Below the pieces are notes generated by a model. That model saw nothing but the letters and a program-made list of their open reading frames with translations, was not told the origin of the DNA and ran no database searches. Below, piece after piece: positions 24,518 through 33,535 of a DNA stretch of 64,000 bases. The stretch is from contig JADKHH010000001.1 of the NCBI GenBank assembly GCA_016721905.1, positions 62,001-126,000 of the forward strand, read 5' to 3'. The stretch comes from Candidatus Opimibacter skivensis (lineage in GTDB: Bacteria > Bacteroidota > Bacteroidia > Chitinophagales > Saprospiraceae). Position 1 is the first letter of the stretch; every line of letters starts with the position of its first letter. Both the position numbers and the translations under genes were made by a program.

Positions 24518-26044
24518 TTAGTCAGCGACTCTTTCAAGCGCATCTGCCGCCTGGATCATCCTGCCAGTTGATTTTCCATCCGGTAGTGCTTTCCCTGTCT
24601 CATAGAGAATATTGTATACCTCCTGAGTCGTGATATCCGGTCTGAATGCCTTCAGCATGCCAACCAGTCCGGCAACCATCGGCGTAGCCATCGAGGTGCC
24701 ATCCATTTCTTTATATTGACCTTTTGGATAAGTAGACAATATCTTCATACCCGGAGCTGCAATGCCATAGGAAAGATCCTTGACCGTATTGGAAAAAGGA
24801 GCTTTTCGCTGATCAGGTCCTAGAGCTGATACAGAAATAATTCCTTTCGCATTCGCTGGTGAATAGTCTTTAGCATTCTGATTGCTGTTACCTGCAGCAG
24901 CGATGACTATAGAGCCCTTGGCATTAGCATACTTTACAGCTTCTTCATAGGCCTTCTGTCGACTGTCGGATGAAATACTGCCTAATGACATACTGATCAC
25001 ATCTGCGCCCATATCAGCCGCCCTGATCATTCCCTGGATCGTACTTTGTTGGTTGCCAACACCCATCGCATTCATGACCTTGATGCTGGTCACCCTGACG
25101 TAGGAGGCATCCGGAATCAATGAAGCGATACCAAGTCCGTTGTTGGATACAGCAGCAGCTATTCCAGCACAGTGCGTTCCATGCCCCAGTGGATCAGTAT
25201 CATTTGCTGTGCCGTTTGATTGAAACTGAGTTTTCAGATCTTCATGCTGGGCATCTACTCCGGAATCAACAATAGCGATAAAGGCAACTTTCCTGGGCTT
25301 GATACCGGAAGATTTCAAAAACGCATGTACCTGGTCCCCCTGTATCGCATCCCATCCCCATTGACGATTGCTCATCGGATCATTTACGTTCCTTGCATTG
25401 ACAGTGGGGATTGTCCCCACATCTTCTTTTATTTCTAACTGAATGACTTCATTATATTCTATGAATTGTGTTGCGCTTAATCGCTTAAGCTCACGGACGA
25501 TTTCAGTGGTTTTGTTTTCAGCTTCATCCGGGATACCAATAGCCAGAAATTCATCGAGACGGCTTAAGGTTGGATCTGAAAGCTGAAAGGCGGGTTCCAC
25601 ACTTAGCCCGTATTTTTTGATGAGCCGCTCATACGCCTTGGGGATGCCTCCGTTTTCGGTTTCTACGAGCAGTTCAAATTCATCGTTCGCTTCTGTGACA
25701 GATTTTTCAGCTTCAGGAAAGGTGGAGTATAACATATTGAAACCAACAAACTGGATCAAGCCATAGACAGCAACTGCCGCTATCAGCACCAGGATGGCGC
25801 TATTCTTCAGGTAATTAAACAGCTGGGAGACAACACCAAGAATCACCATATCCCGGAAAAGGATCAATAACTTATAGGAAAGCGAAGCCTCCGTAAAGGC
25901 CAGGGAAAAAAGGTAGACCATAAAGGAGATCAGGAAAAGACTGCTCATCTTGCGGCTCATCGACCGGTTTTCCTTGAAATAAAACCAGAGGATCAACCCC
26001 GTGAGGGCAAGCAGGTAACTGATCGGATAAAGGAGATTTAGCAT
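24518..26044 (-). CDS. Membrane-anchored S8 (subtilisin-like) serine protease
   Basis: 508 residues. The N-terminal ~105 residues form three to four transmembrane helices instead of a signal peptide. Residues ~115-225 may be a propeptide-like domain. The catalytic domain (~230-508) has the full triad: Asp260 in AIVDSGVDAQHEDL, His288 in GHGTHCAGI, Ser451 in GTSMATPMVAGL, and oxyanion Asn386 in AAAGNS. Most bacterial subtilases are secreted; here several membrane helices would hold the protease at the inner membrane, facing the periplasm if the helix count is even. Substrate unknown. Confidence 0.88.
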   Translation of the reverse strand: MLNLLYPISYLLALTGLILWFYFKENRSMSRKMSSLFLISFMVYLFSLAFTEASLSYKLLILFRDMVILGVVSQLFNYLKNSAILVLIAAVAVYGLIQFVGFNMLYSTFPEAEKSVTEANDEFELLVETENGGIPKAYERLIKKYGLSVEPAFQLSDPTLSRLDEFLAIGIPDEAENKTTEIVRELKRLSATQFIEYNEVIQLEIKEDVGTIPTVNARNVNDPMSNRQWGWDAIQGDQVHAFLKSSGIKPRKVAFIAIVDSGVDAQHEDLKTQFQSNGTANDTDPLGHGTHCAGIAAAVSNNGLGIASLIPDASYVRVTSIKVMNAMGVGNQQSTIQGMIRAADMGADVISMSLGSISSDSRQKAYEEAVKYANAKGSIVIAAAGNSNQNAKDYSPANAKGIISVSALGPDQRKAPFSNTVKDLSYGIAAPGMKILSTYPKGQYKEMDGTSMATPMVAGLVGMLKAFRPDITTQEVYNILYETGKALPDGKSTGRMIQAADALERVAD

Positions 26045-26128
26045 AGGGTGTTTAACAAATCTTAACCCAATTTAGTGCTTTACCCAATAGGGAGGTACCA
26101 TCCTTAGACCAATGCCAGCCCTGAACCG

Positions 26129-26160
26129 CTTAACAGTTGTTAAGTAATCCCTTACTTTTG
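26129..26160 (+). promoter_or_regulatory. trxB control region: 16-bp palindrome and -7 element
   Basis: CTTAACAGTTGTTAAG (26129-26144) is a perfect inverted repeat with seven-base arms CTTAACA/TGTTAAG. Eight bases further lies an exact -7 element TACTTTTG (26153-26160), 73 bases before the trxB ATG. The palindrome covers the position of the -33 element, so it could be an operator or activator site. A related TTAACA half-site lies at ~26051-26056 near the subtilase start. Confidence 0.5.
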
Positions 26161-26233
26161 CGCCTCGGTATAACCAAAAGGTGTTTTTTGGGTTTCTATC
26201 GTATCAATTTGAAAAATATAAACAAACCAGATA

Positions 26234-27169
26234 ATGAGTGAGAAAGTACACTGCCTGATTATTGGCAGCGGTCCGGCAGGCTATACTGCAGCGATCTATG
26301 CGGCGAGAGCGGGCCTCAAGCCGGTTTTATACACAGGAATGGAACCCGGAGGCCAGTTGATGATTACCACGGAGGTTGAAAACTACCCGGGGTATCCAAA
26401 AGGGATTCAAGGTCCCCAAATGATGGACGAATTCAGGGAACAGGCGGAGCGCTTTGGCACAGATGTCCGCTATGCCCTTATTTCTAAAGTTGATCTAACC
26501 GGACCTGTTCATAAAGCATGGACGGATGCGGGGGATGAAATCGAGGCCGATGCCATCATCATATCAACTGGTGCCAGTGCCAAATGGCTTGGTCTGGATT
26601 CTGAAAAACGACTCACGAATAAAGGGGTTTCGGCCTGTGCAGTATGTGATGGATTTTTCTTCCGCCATATGGATGTCGCAGTGGTAGGAGCGGGAGATAC
26701 TGCGGCTGAAGAAGCAATGTATCTCAGCAAACTTTGCCCAAATGTCCATCTCATCGTCAGACGCGATGAAATGAGGGCAAGTAAGATCATGCAAGAGCGC
26801 GTCCTGAAGACTTCTAATATTATAGTTCATTGGAATTCAGTGACCGAAGAGATCCTTGGAGATACGGAAGTAGAAGCAATGCGGATTAAGAATACGGTAA
26901 CCGGTGAGGAGAAGGTTATTCCGGTCAAAGGCTTTTTTGTGGCCATTGGTCACAAGCCGAATACTGATATTTTCAAAGGCTGGCTGGATATGGATGAAGC
27001 CGGCTATCTTATTCCGGTTCCAGGTAGTAGCAAAACCAAAATCGAAGGCGTTTTCGTTTCAGGTGATGCTGCAGATAAGGTTTACCGCCAGGCGATTACG
27101 GCAGCAGGTACCGGTTGTATGGCCGCTCTCGATGCCGAACGCTATCTTGGCGCCAAAGGAATTGTTTGA
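26234..27169 (+). CDS. trxB: Thioredoxin-disulfide reductase
   Basis: 311 residues, typical length. FAD-binding GSGPAGYTAAIYAARAG at ~11-27, redox-active CAVCDG (Cys135 and Cys138), NADPH-binding GAGDTAAEEA at ~152, and the C-terminal GVFVSGDAAD FAD motif. It uses NADPH to reduce thioredoxins, such as the one at 4266. Transcribed alone; the upstream palindrome suggests dedicated control. Confidence 0.95.
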   Translation: MSEKVHCLIIGSGPAGYTAAIYAARAGLKPVLYTGMEPGGQLMITTEVENYPGYPKGIQGPQMMDEFREQAERFGTDVRYALISKVDLTGPVHKAWTDAGDEIEADAIIISTGASAKWLGLDSEKRLTNKGVSACAVCDGFFFRHMDVAVVGAGDTAAEEAMYLSKLCPNVHLIVRRDEMRASKIMQERVLKTSNIIVHWNSVTEEILGDTEVEAMRIKNTVTGEEKVIPVKGFFVAIGHKPNTDIFKGWLDMDEAGYLIPVPGSSKTKIEGVFVSGDAADKVYRQAITAAGTGCMAALDAERYLGAKGIV

Positions 27170-27216
27170 TTAATCGTCCATAGCTCCTTAGTACCTAAAA
27201 ATGTATTTTTACATTT

Positions 27217-27276
27217 TACTCACAACTCACAACTGACAATTCATAACTCACAACTGACAATTCACAACTCACAACA
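27217..27276. repeat. CTCACAACTGACAATTCA word repeat
   Basis: Imperfect 10-18 base direct repeats (ACTCACAACTCACAACTGACA, AATTCATAACTCACAAC) occupy the gap from trxB to the aldolase and run up to its start codon, so they form the 5' leader of the aldolase mRNA. Confidence 0.8.
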
Positions 27277-27278
27277 TC

Positions 27279-28355
27279 ATGTCCACATCCACCAAATTTC
27301 GCCCCGGAGTATTACATGGCCAGGAAGTAACTGATCTGCTCAACCATGCCAATGAAAACGACTATGCACTTCCTGCTGTCAATGTGATCGGTACAAATTC
27401 GATCAATGCAGTAATAGAAACAGCGCAGTTGGTTAAATCCCCGGTCATCATACAGTTCAGTAACGGTGGAGCTGCCTTTTATGCAGGCAAAGGACTCAAC
27501 AATGATGGCCAGCGTGCTGCGGTCCTCGGGGCTATCAGCGGAGCTGAGCATGTGCATCGTGTAGCAGAAGCTTATGGGGTGACCGTCATCATGCATACAG
27601 ACCATTGTGCAAAGAATCTGCTCCCATGGTTTGATGGGATGTTGGATTTCCAGGAAAAATATTTTGATGCCAATGGCAAGCCATTGTACAGTTCACATAT
27701 GCTCGATCTCTCTGAAGAGCCACTGCATGAGAATATTGAAATCTGCGTTTCTTATTTCAAACGGTTGAAAGCTATGGGGATCACGCTTGAAATAGAACTT
27801 GGGGTCACCGGAGGTGAAGAAGATGGCGTAGACAACACAGGTATAGACAATTCGAAATTATACACACAACCAGAAGAAGTCGCACATGCCTACGAAGCAT
27901 TAAAGGCCATTGGACCTGACTTTACGATTGCAGCAGCCTTCGGCAATGTGCATGGTGTTTATAAGCCAGGCAATGTTTCACTGAAACCTGTTATCCTGAA
28001 AAACTCCCAGGATTACATCCGTGAAAAATATAATACAGGCCCTAATCCAATCAATTTCGTTTTCCATGGAGGTTCAGGCAGCAGCCAGGAAGAAATACGG
28101 GAAGCCATCACCTACGGAGCCGTCAAGATGAATATCGATACTGATATGCAATGGGCTTTCTGGGATGGTATCCGCGGATACTACAAGAAGAACGAAGGCT
28201 ATCTCCAAGGCCAAATCGGTAACCCTGAAGGTGATGATAAGCCAAACAAGAAATATTATGATCCCCGTGTTTGGCTTCGTGCTGGTGAGAAGACGTTTGT
28301 TGAAAGGTTGCAACAAGCTTTCGTAGATCTCAACTGTATCAATCGGAACGCCTAA
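27279..28355 (+). CDS. fbaA: Class II fructose-bisphosphate aldolase
   Basis: 358 residues, matching the longer class IIA form. Zn ligands and catalytic residues are in MHTDHCAKNLLPW (catalytic Asp, Zn His), ELGVTGGEEDGVDN, GNVHGVYKPGNV (Zn His) and FHGGSGSSQEEI (Zn His), and NIDTDMQWAF binds phosphate. It splits fructose-1,6-bisphosphate in glycolysis. The start follows a repeat leader; another repeat block begins at the stop codon. Confidence 0.95.
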   Translation: MSTSTKFRPGVLHGQEVTDLLNHANENDYALPAVNVIGTNSINAVIETAQLVKSPVIIQFSNGGAAFYAGKGLNNDGQRAAVLGAISGAEHVHRVAEAYGVTVIMHTDHCAKNLLPWFDGMLDFQEKYFDANGKPLYSSHMLDLSEEPLHENIEICVSYFKRLKAMGITLEIELGVTGGEEDGVDNTGIDNSKLYTQPEEVAHAYEALKAIGPDFTIAAAFGNVHGVYKPGNVSLKPVILKNSQDYIREKYNTGPNPINFVFHGGSGSSQEEIREAITYGAVKMNIDTDMQWAFWDGIRGYYKKNEGYLQGQIGNPEGDDKPNKKYYDPRVWLRAGEKTFVERLQQAFVDLNCINRNA

Positions 28356-28650
28356 GAGCTATCAGCTGTCAGCTATCAGCTCTCAGTAGGATTCAGTTTG
28401 CTTCTCTGGACTGTGTTTAGCTTCCAGCTACCAGCTTCCAGAGTATTTCGCTTCTCACGACTCACGACTCACGTCTCACGATTCACGCATAACCTACTCA
28501 CAATTCACAACTCACAACTCACCATTTTTCACTCTTCACTCTTCACTCTTCACTTTTAAAACTTCCAGCTACCAGCTTCCAGAGCATTTCGTTTCTCGCG
28601 ACTCACGACTCACGACTCACGATTGACCACTCTTCATTTTTCTCTTTTCA
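28356..28650. repeat. ~295-bp block of word-like repeats, partly duplicated
   Basis: Begins right after the aldolase stop with AGCTATCAGCTGTCAGC words. CTACCAGCTTCCAGAG followed by TATTTCG or CATTTCG and a run of ACTCACG words occurs at ~28428-28487 and again at ~28565-28626, a ~60-base direct repeat. The same words occur reverse-complemented at 18360-18850. The last words (CTCTTTTCACTTTTCATTT) run into the 3' end of the DUF547 gene and contain its stop codon. Confidence 0.85.
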
Positions 28651-29379
28651 CTTTTCATTTAATGACCAATCATATTCCACAAACTCAATCTTCGCCTCAG
28701 CAGGGATAGGTGTTGCTAAATAAGTATTGAGGAATGAAATGACATCCGGTTTAAAATCATCTTTATACCAAACGAAAAGTTGTGAGAGACGGACGGTAGA
28801 GGCTGCCGTTTGATTTTGATACTGATCTGCGATAAATGCTTTTGTCCTGGAAGTAAGTTGTGCATCAAGCCTGGCCGGGTCATATGCTTCATTCAATAGA
28901 GGAGGGCAGGAGAGAGCGCCACAATTCAAGGCAAAATGAATACGGGGGTCACGGAATCGCTGGCGGATGTATTCATTTTCTATCTGGTTGAGAGAATACG
29001 TTTTACCATCTAGCGTAATCCATGCCTTATCCCATGGATTTCCTTGATAAATATCTTTGATGGTTTGGACGGGATAATGCTGGAGGACTAGTTTGACGGT
29101 ATAAGCATTGTATACATTGATCCAATAGGCCAGTTGCACATTCGTGCTCCAGTTAGAAAGCGGTTGCGTACCTGCGAGCTGGGCGAGATATCCATCCAGG
29201 GCAGCCTGATTATTTGCCCAGTCTCTATAGTTGACCTTCCCATCCGCAGAAACATACTTTTTCAATTCTGCACTCCACACACTGTGGTCAGGTAGCGGTA
29301 GACACGCAATAGACGATGACTGCATTTCATCTCCCCCCATAGAAATAAGAAACGCCACCAAATAGGAAATCAAAAGCAC
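28648..29379 (-). CDS. DUF547 domain-containing protein
   Basis: 243 residues with an N-terminal hydrophobic signal (LLISYLVAFLISMGG). The DUF547 core has AYWINVYNAYTVKLVL, IENEYIRQRFRDPRIHFALN and the conserved NCGALSCPPL with two cysteines. The fold is thought to be papain-like, but enzymatic activity is not established. It is probably periplasmic. Its stop codon sits within a repeat tract, so the last few residues may be repeat-derived. Confidence 0.82.
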   Translation of the reverse strand: MLLISYLVAFLISMGGDEMQSSSIACLPLPDHSVWSAELKKYVSADGKVNYRDWANNQAALDGYLAQLAGTQPLSNWSTNVQLAYWINVYNAYTVKLVLQHYPVQTIKDIYQGNPWDKAWITLDGKTYSLNQIENEYIRQRFRDPRIHFALNCGALSCPPLLNEAYDPARLDAQLTSRTKAFIADQYQNQTAASTVRLSQLFVWYKDDFKPDVISFLNTYLATPIPAEAKIEFVEYDWSLNEK

Positions 29380-29408
29380 ATCAATATTTTTTTAAATCAA
29401 CACAACTG

Positions 29409-29508
29409 CTCTCCCGCTATGCAGCTTTGCAACGCGCGGGATCTTCGCTGCGCTTCGAACTGCTAACTGAAGACTGCTAACTGATTACTGCTAACTGCTA
29501 ACTGCTCA
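29409..29508. repeat. Hairpin element plus AACTGCTAACTG words
   Basis: 29409-29464 is one copy of a ~56-base element with a TCCCGC...GCGGGA stem and a CTGCGCTTCGA tail; a second copy lies at 40048-40103. It is followed by the words ACTGCTAACTGAAG and ACTGCTAACTGCTAAC, which run to the stop codon of the next gene at 29506. Confidence 0.75.
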
Positions 29509-29994
29509 CTCTTCCTCATCCTCTTCCACCTTATACACTATAGGCGTCAGCATCGGCAGTCCAATCCACTTTTTCTCTTCAGGCCCGATCGTAAAGAAGG
29601 ATAATATACCTCCGGAAGCCTTGGCGATACGCTCAGCAAAACTTACATATCCTTTATACAGAATAGCACCTATCGAAGGGTGTAGTGTCGCCAGCACAGG
29701 ATTGAGCTGGGATAGTTTGTCCGAAATGATATGATTGCGGTCAGCAGTTTCCTTTGGGAGCTCAGCGATCAATTGCTGGATCTTTTCATGCAGTTCCTGG
29801 TTAACGGCCTCATGGAAATCCTTAAGGCGCTCATCTCCGGCAAAGGTCCGGATCTGGGCTATTTTATCTGCCCATGATAATTCATCGGCGTCAATGTTTC
29901 CGTCCGCTCCGGCTATCAATACCGTGATATAGGCATGGGCATCTTTCAACAAGCTGATTTCCTCAGCAGACAACAAACTCAGATCCTGGTCCAT
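29506..29994 (-). CDS. Uncharacterised helical protein, possibly TerB-like
   Basis: 162 residues, no signal peptide or membrane helix. The first half contains AYITVLIAGADGNIDADELSWADKI, a helix-loop with acidic residues that resembles the TerB-type metal-binding start, followed by long charged helices. The C-terminus has a proline-glycine segment and an acidic end (KVEEDEEE). I cannot assign a function. The final codons and stop lie at the edge of the TAACTGCTCACTC repeat. Confidence 0.65.
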   Translation of the reverse strand: MDQDLSLLSAEEISLLKDAHAYITVLIAGADGNIDADELSWADKIAQIRTFAGDERLKDFHEAVNQELHEKIQQLIAELPKETADRNHIISDKLSQLNPVLATLHPSIGAILYKGYVSFAERIAKASGGILSFFTIGPEEKKWIGLPMLTPIVYKVEEDEEE

Positions 29995-30291
29995 GTATGA
30001 TTTATTTTCTTGGTTAAGGGCACAATATTAGGCATTTTGTCTTACAGCCTCAAATCAAAACCGATCCGGAAGGAAGTTGCCTCCAGCCCCCACAAAACCG
30101 CTATTTGAAGGTCCATTACGCTGGAGGCCAAAGAAATATTTGTAGACAAATGCATATATGTGACTGATAAACAGATAGTTAAAATTAAAAAACAAATTTA
30201 ATATTTTAAGATTGGCACATACCCTGCCGCTTGTGTAAATAGGCTTATATTTGCAGCGTTTTTTTAATACCTATTACCTAACTATATTGAT
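29995..30291. other. Divergent intergenic region, no clear gene
   Basis: 297 bases between the TerB-like gene and SecDF. A 37-codon frame on the minus strand (30042-30155, ending SFRIGFDLRL) looks like the last strand of an outer-membrane barrel, but has no upstream barrel and may be chance. The right part is AT-rich and carries the secDF -7 element. Confidence 0.4.
30246..30253 (+). promoter_or_regulatory. -7 element TATATTTG upstream of secDF
   Basis: Exact TAnnTTTG match 38 bases before the secDF ATG, followed by C as in many Bacteroidota promoters. The nearest TTG is 12 bases upstream, shorter than the usual 17-23. Confidence 0.5.
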
Positions 30292-33200
30292 ATGCAAGGC
30301 AAAGGAATAATCAAGTTTTTCTTGATTCTGCTTACTGTGGTTTGTTTGTTACAATACCTTTATTTGATTCCCACCCGTAAAGTGGAAAAGAATGCTGAAA
30401 AGTTTGCCACATCAGCTACGGCAAGCATTACCGACGAGGGGGCCAAGAGTATAGCTTACAAGCTGGCCAGGGCCAACTACCTGGACTCCATGTCCAGCGA
30501 GCCCGTGATCACGATCCCATTACTCGGTGCTTTCAGCTATGAAAAATTAAAGCAACAACAAATAGCACTCGGACTCGATCTCAAAGGCGGTATCAGTACC
30601 GTTTTACAGGTTGACCTGAGAGAATTTTTGGAAAATCTTTCCGGTGGTACTAAAGAACCGGCATTTAAGCTCGCGCTGGACAATGCTGATAAAGCCCTGA
30701 AAAATGCGCAGACCGACTATATCACGCTGTTTTCGCAGGAATGGGCTAAAGTCTCCAACGGACAGAAGCTCGGCCCGATTTTCTCCCGCAATGCCACATT
30801 GAGAGAAGAAATCAATTTCGAAACTTCAGATGGTGAGGTAATCCGCGTGCTACGTGCTAAAGCAAACGAAACCGTAGACCTCACGTTCAAACGTCTGAAA
30901 GACCGTATTGACAAACTGGGTGTCGTTCAGCCTAACGTATCCCTTGACAATACAAGAGACCTTATCCTTGTAGAACTCCCGGGTATCGATAACCCTGAGC
31001 GTGCAAGGTCATATCTCCAGTCAACAGCTAAACTCGAGTTCTGGGACGTGTATCGTGTATCTGATCCAGGGATACTTGAAGCATTTGCTGCAGCTGATGC
31101 TAAGTTGACAAAACTTGCTGCCGGTGATACCACCGCTGCAGCAATAGATACAACGACACTTATGAGGATGGATACAGTGTATACACCTGTAACTGACTCA
31201 CTCGGCAATATTATCGATTCTACCATGACGGTGCAGGAAGTACCTGCCAATGCAGATCCAACAGGCCAGTCAGGTCCATTGTTATCTCAGTTAAGCCTGA
31301 ATTTCTATAATGGCCAGTCGATTCAGTATCCTTTTGCTGTAATGGGTGTTGCCAACCGGAATAAAATCAATGCAGTCACTGAAATGCTCTCCAATGAGCA
31401 GATCAGACCATTGTTTCCACAGGATGTCAAGTTCATGTGGAGCTCAAAACCAATGATGGATGCGGATGGAGTCGTCACCGATCAATACGAACTCTATGCG
31501 ATCAGGATCAAGCGTGGTTCTGAAAAAGCTCCTCTCGAAGGCGACAGAGTAGTTACAGCTACATCCAATCCTGATCCGATGACCAATGAAGTCACGGTGA
31601 CCCTGACGATGGATAACCTGGGTTCAAAAATCTGGGCCGATATGACGACCAAGTCTGCTCAGGATAATAACCGTGAGATTGCGATTGCGCTGGATGATGA
31701 AGTTGTCTCTGCACCAAGGGTCAATGAGCCAATCACCACAGGTAGTAGCCGGATATCAGGTAATTTCACTATCCAGGAAGGCCAGGATCTGGCTAACATC
31801 CTGCAGATCGGAAAACTGCCTGCAAGTACAAGGATTATTCAGGAATCCCTGGTTGGTCCTTCCTTAGGAAAAGATAATATCAACAAATCAATGATTGCTA
31901 TGATCGTTTCGATGATTGTGGTGATGTTGTTCATGGTATTCTATTATAGCGGTAGTGGCGTGGTGGCCATCATTGCATTGCTCGCTAACTTGTTCTTCAT
32001 CTTCGGTGCCCTTTCATCTTTAGGTACGGTACTGACCCTTGCGGGTATCGCGGGTGTTGTACTGACCATTGGTATGGCCGTGGATGCTAACGTAATTATC
32101 TACGAGCGTTCGAGAGAAGAATTGCGTGCAGGTAAGACTTTGAAGACGGCAATTTCAGATGGTTTCAAACATTCCTATTCAGCGATCATCGATGCTAACG
32201 TCACGACGATTCTCAGTGCAATGGTTTTAGCCTATTTTGGCCTCGGACCTATTAAAGGTTTTGCGGTTACGCTCTTGATAGGGGTTGTCTTCTCCTTCTT
32301 TACTGCTGTAATCGTTGGGCGACTGATCATCGAATGGTGGGTTTCTAAAGGAAATACGATTGGTTTTTCAACCAACTTAACAAAGAATACATTTGCAAAT
32401 CTCAATGTAGATTGGCTTGGAAAGCGCAAGATCGCTTATATCTGTTCTACTGTTTTTATCGTAGTTGGATTGATCTCCATGTTCACACGCGGCTTTGAGC
32501 TGGGAGTGGATTTCCGTGGTGGATATTCCTACAATGTTCAATTTGAGAAAGGAGTTCAGGTTGATGCGGACAAATTACGTACTTCGCTTACAGCTGCCTT
32601 TGGTGGAACGCCTGTGGTGAAAGCAATCGATGCAGTCAATACGTTCAATATCACCACCAGTTACCTGATGGATGATAATGCAGCCGATGCCCAAACCCGT
32701 GTCAGCCAAAAACTTTTCGAAGGGGTCAAGACGGTAACAGGTGGCGATTTGACTTATGAGAATTTTATGGTGACGGACTATTCCGGTACCCACATTACCA
32801 GTTCAGCGAAAGTGGGTCCTACCATTGCAGATGACATCAAGAAAAGCTCCTTCTACGCAGGTATTCTGGCGCTCTTGCTGATTTTCGTCTACATCCTGAT
32901 TCGATTTAATAAATGGCAATATTCGTTTGGAGCCGTGCTTGCATTGTTCCATGATGCGATGGTGGTATTAGCAGCCTTTTCTTTACTGCATGGTATTTTG
33001 CCTTTTTCTATGGAAGTTGACCAGACCTTTATTGCCGCGATCCTTACCGTTATCGGTTACTCGATCAATGACACGGTGGTCATTTTTGACCGTATAAGAG
33101 AGAATTTTGGCTTATACACAGGGAAGACCAAGGAAGAGATTCTCAACATGTCTCTTAATTCCACAATGAGCCGTACATTGATTACCTCGTTGACAGTATT

Positions 33201-33396
33201 CTTTGTTGTACTCGCATTGTTTTTCTTTGGAGGTGCCAGCATCAAGGGATTTGCTTTCGCGCTTGTGGTAGGTTTGATTTCAGGTACATACAGTACGGTC
33301 TTTATTGCTGCACCGATCCTGGCTGACCTTTCAGGCGATATAAAATCAAAAGAAAAAGTGGTGCATAGCTTTAAACGCACTGCGGATATCAAGTAA
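30292..33396 (+). CDS. secDF: Protein translocase subunit SecDF (fused)
   Basis: 1034 residues combining SecD and SecF, the usual form in Bacteroidota. N-terminal helix, then LGLDLKGGISTVLQVDLREF starting the SecD periplasmic P1 domain. The first membrane block has AGIAGVVLTIGMAVDANVII; SecF begins near residue 700 with GVDFRGGYSYNVQF and has AAILTVIGYSINDTVVIFDRIRE. SecDF uses the proton gradient to pull exported proteins from SecYEG. A ~100-residue insertion with TTAAAIDTTTLMRMD lies in P1. A strong terminator follows at 33415. Confidence 0.96.
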   Translation: MQGKGIIKFFLILLTVVCLLQYLYLIPTRKVEKNAEKFATSATASITDEGAKSIAYKLARANYLDSMSSEPVITIPLLGAFSYEKLKQQQIALGLDLKGGISTVLQVDLREFLENLSGGTKEPAFKLALDNADKALKNAQTDYITLFSQEWAKVSNGQKLGPIFSRNATLREEINFETSDGEVIRVLRAKANETVDLTFKRLKDRIDKLGVVQPNVSLDNTRDLILVELPGIDNPERARSYLQSTAKLEFWDVYRVSDPGILEAFAAADAKLTKLAAGDTTAAAIDTTTLMRMDTVYTPVTDSLGNIIDSTMTVQEVPANADPTGQSGPLLSQLSLNFYNGQSIQYPFAVMGVANRNKINAVTEMLSNEQIRPLFPQDVKFMWSSKPMMDADGVVTDQYELYAIRIKRGSEKAPLEGDRVVTATSNPDPMTNEVTVTLTMDNLGSKIWADMTTKSAQDNNREIAIALDDEVVSAPRVNEPITTGSSRISGNFTIQEGQDLANILQIGKLPASTRIIQESLVGPSLGKDNINKSMIAMIVSMIVVMLFMVFYYSGSGVVAIIALLANLFFIFGALSSLGTVLTLAGIAGVVLTIGMAVDANVIIYERSREELRAGKTLKTAISDGFKHSYSAIIDANVTTILSAMVLAYFGLGPIKGFAVTLLIGVVFSFFTAVIVGRLIIEWWVSKGNTIGFSTNLTKNTFANLNVDWLGKRKIAYICSTVFIVVGLISMFTRGFELGVDFRGGYSYNVQFEKGVQVDADKLRTSLTAAFGGTPVVKAIDAVNTFNITTSYLMDDNAADAQTRVSQKLFEGVKTVTGGDLTYENFMVTDYSGTHITSSAKVGPTIADDIKKSSFYAGILALLLIFVYILIRFNKWQYSFGAVLALFHDAMVVLAAFSLLHGILPFSMEVDQTFIAAILTVIGYSINDTVVIFDRIRENFGLYTGKTKEEILNMSLNSTMSRTLITSLTVFFVVLALFFFGGASIKGFAFALVVGLISGTYSTVFIAAPILADLSGDIKSKEKVVHSFKRTADIK

Positions 33397-33414
33397 TATT
33401 GTTCTCTATTGGAC

Positions 33415-33455
33415 AAAGGGGAGGATCGTGTTATAACGATTTTCCCCTTTTTTTT
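33415..33455 (+). terminator. Rho-independent terminator after secDF
   Basis: AAAGGGGA pairs with TCCCCTTT, and an inner stem ATCGT/ACGAT closes a six-base loop; the two intervening G-T wobbles make the stem almost continuous. Eight T residues follow. It lies 19 bases after the secDF stop. Confidence 0.85.
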
Positions 33456-33535
33456 AGCCCGGAAGGCAAGTATGCTTTGATGCGATAGAATTGTTATTTT
33501 GCAACAGTACCATGCCCTGTATCGTTATACACACA

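Noticed and set aside
30042..30155. 37-codon minus-strand frame ending SFRIGFDLRL, like a barrel C-terminus
   Set aside because: Begins with ATG but has no upstream barrel sequence in any frame; length is within chance. Left as a note in the intergenic entry.
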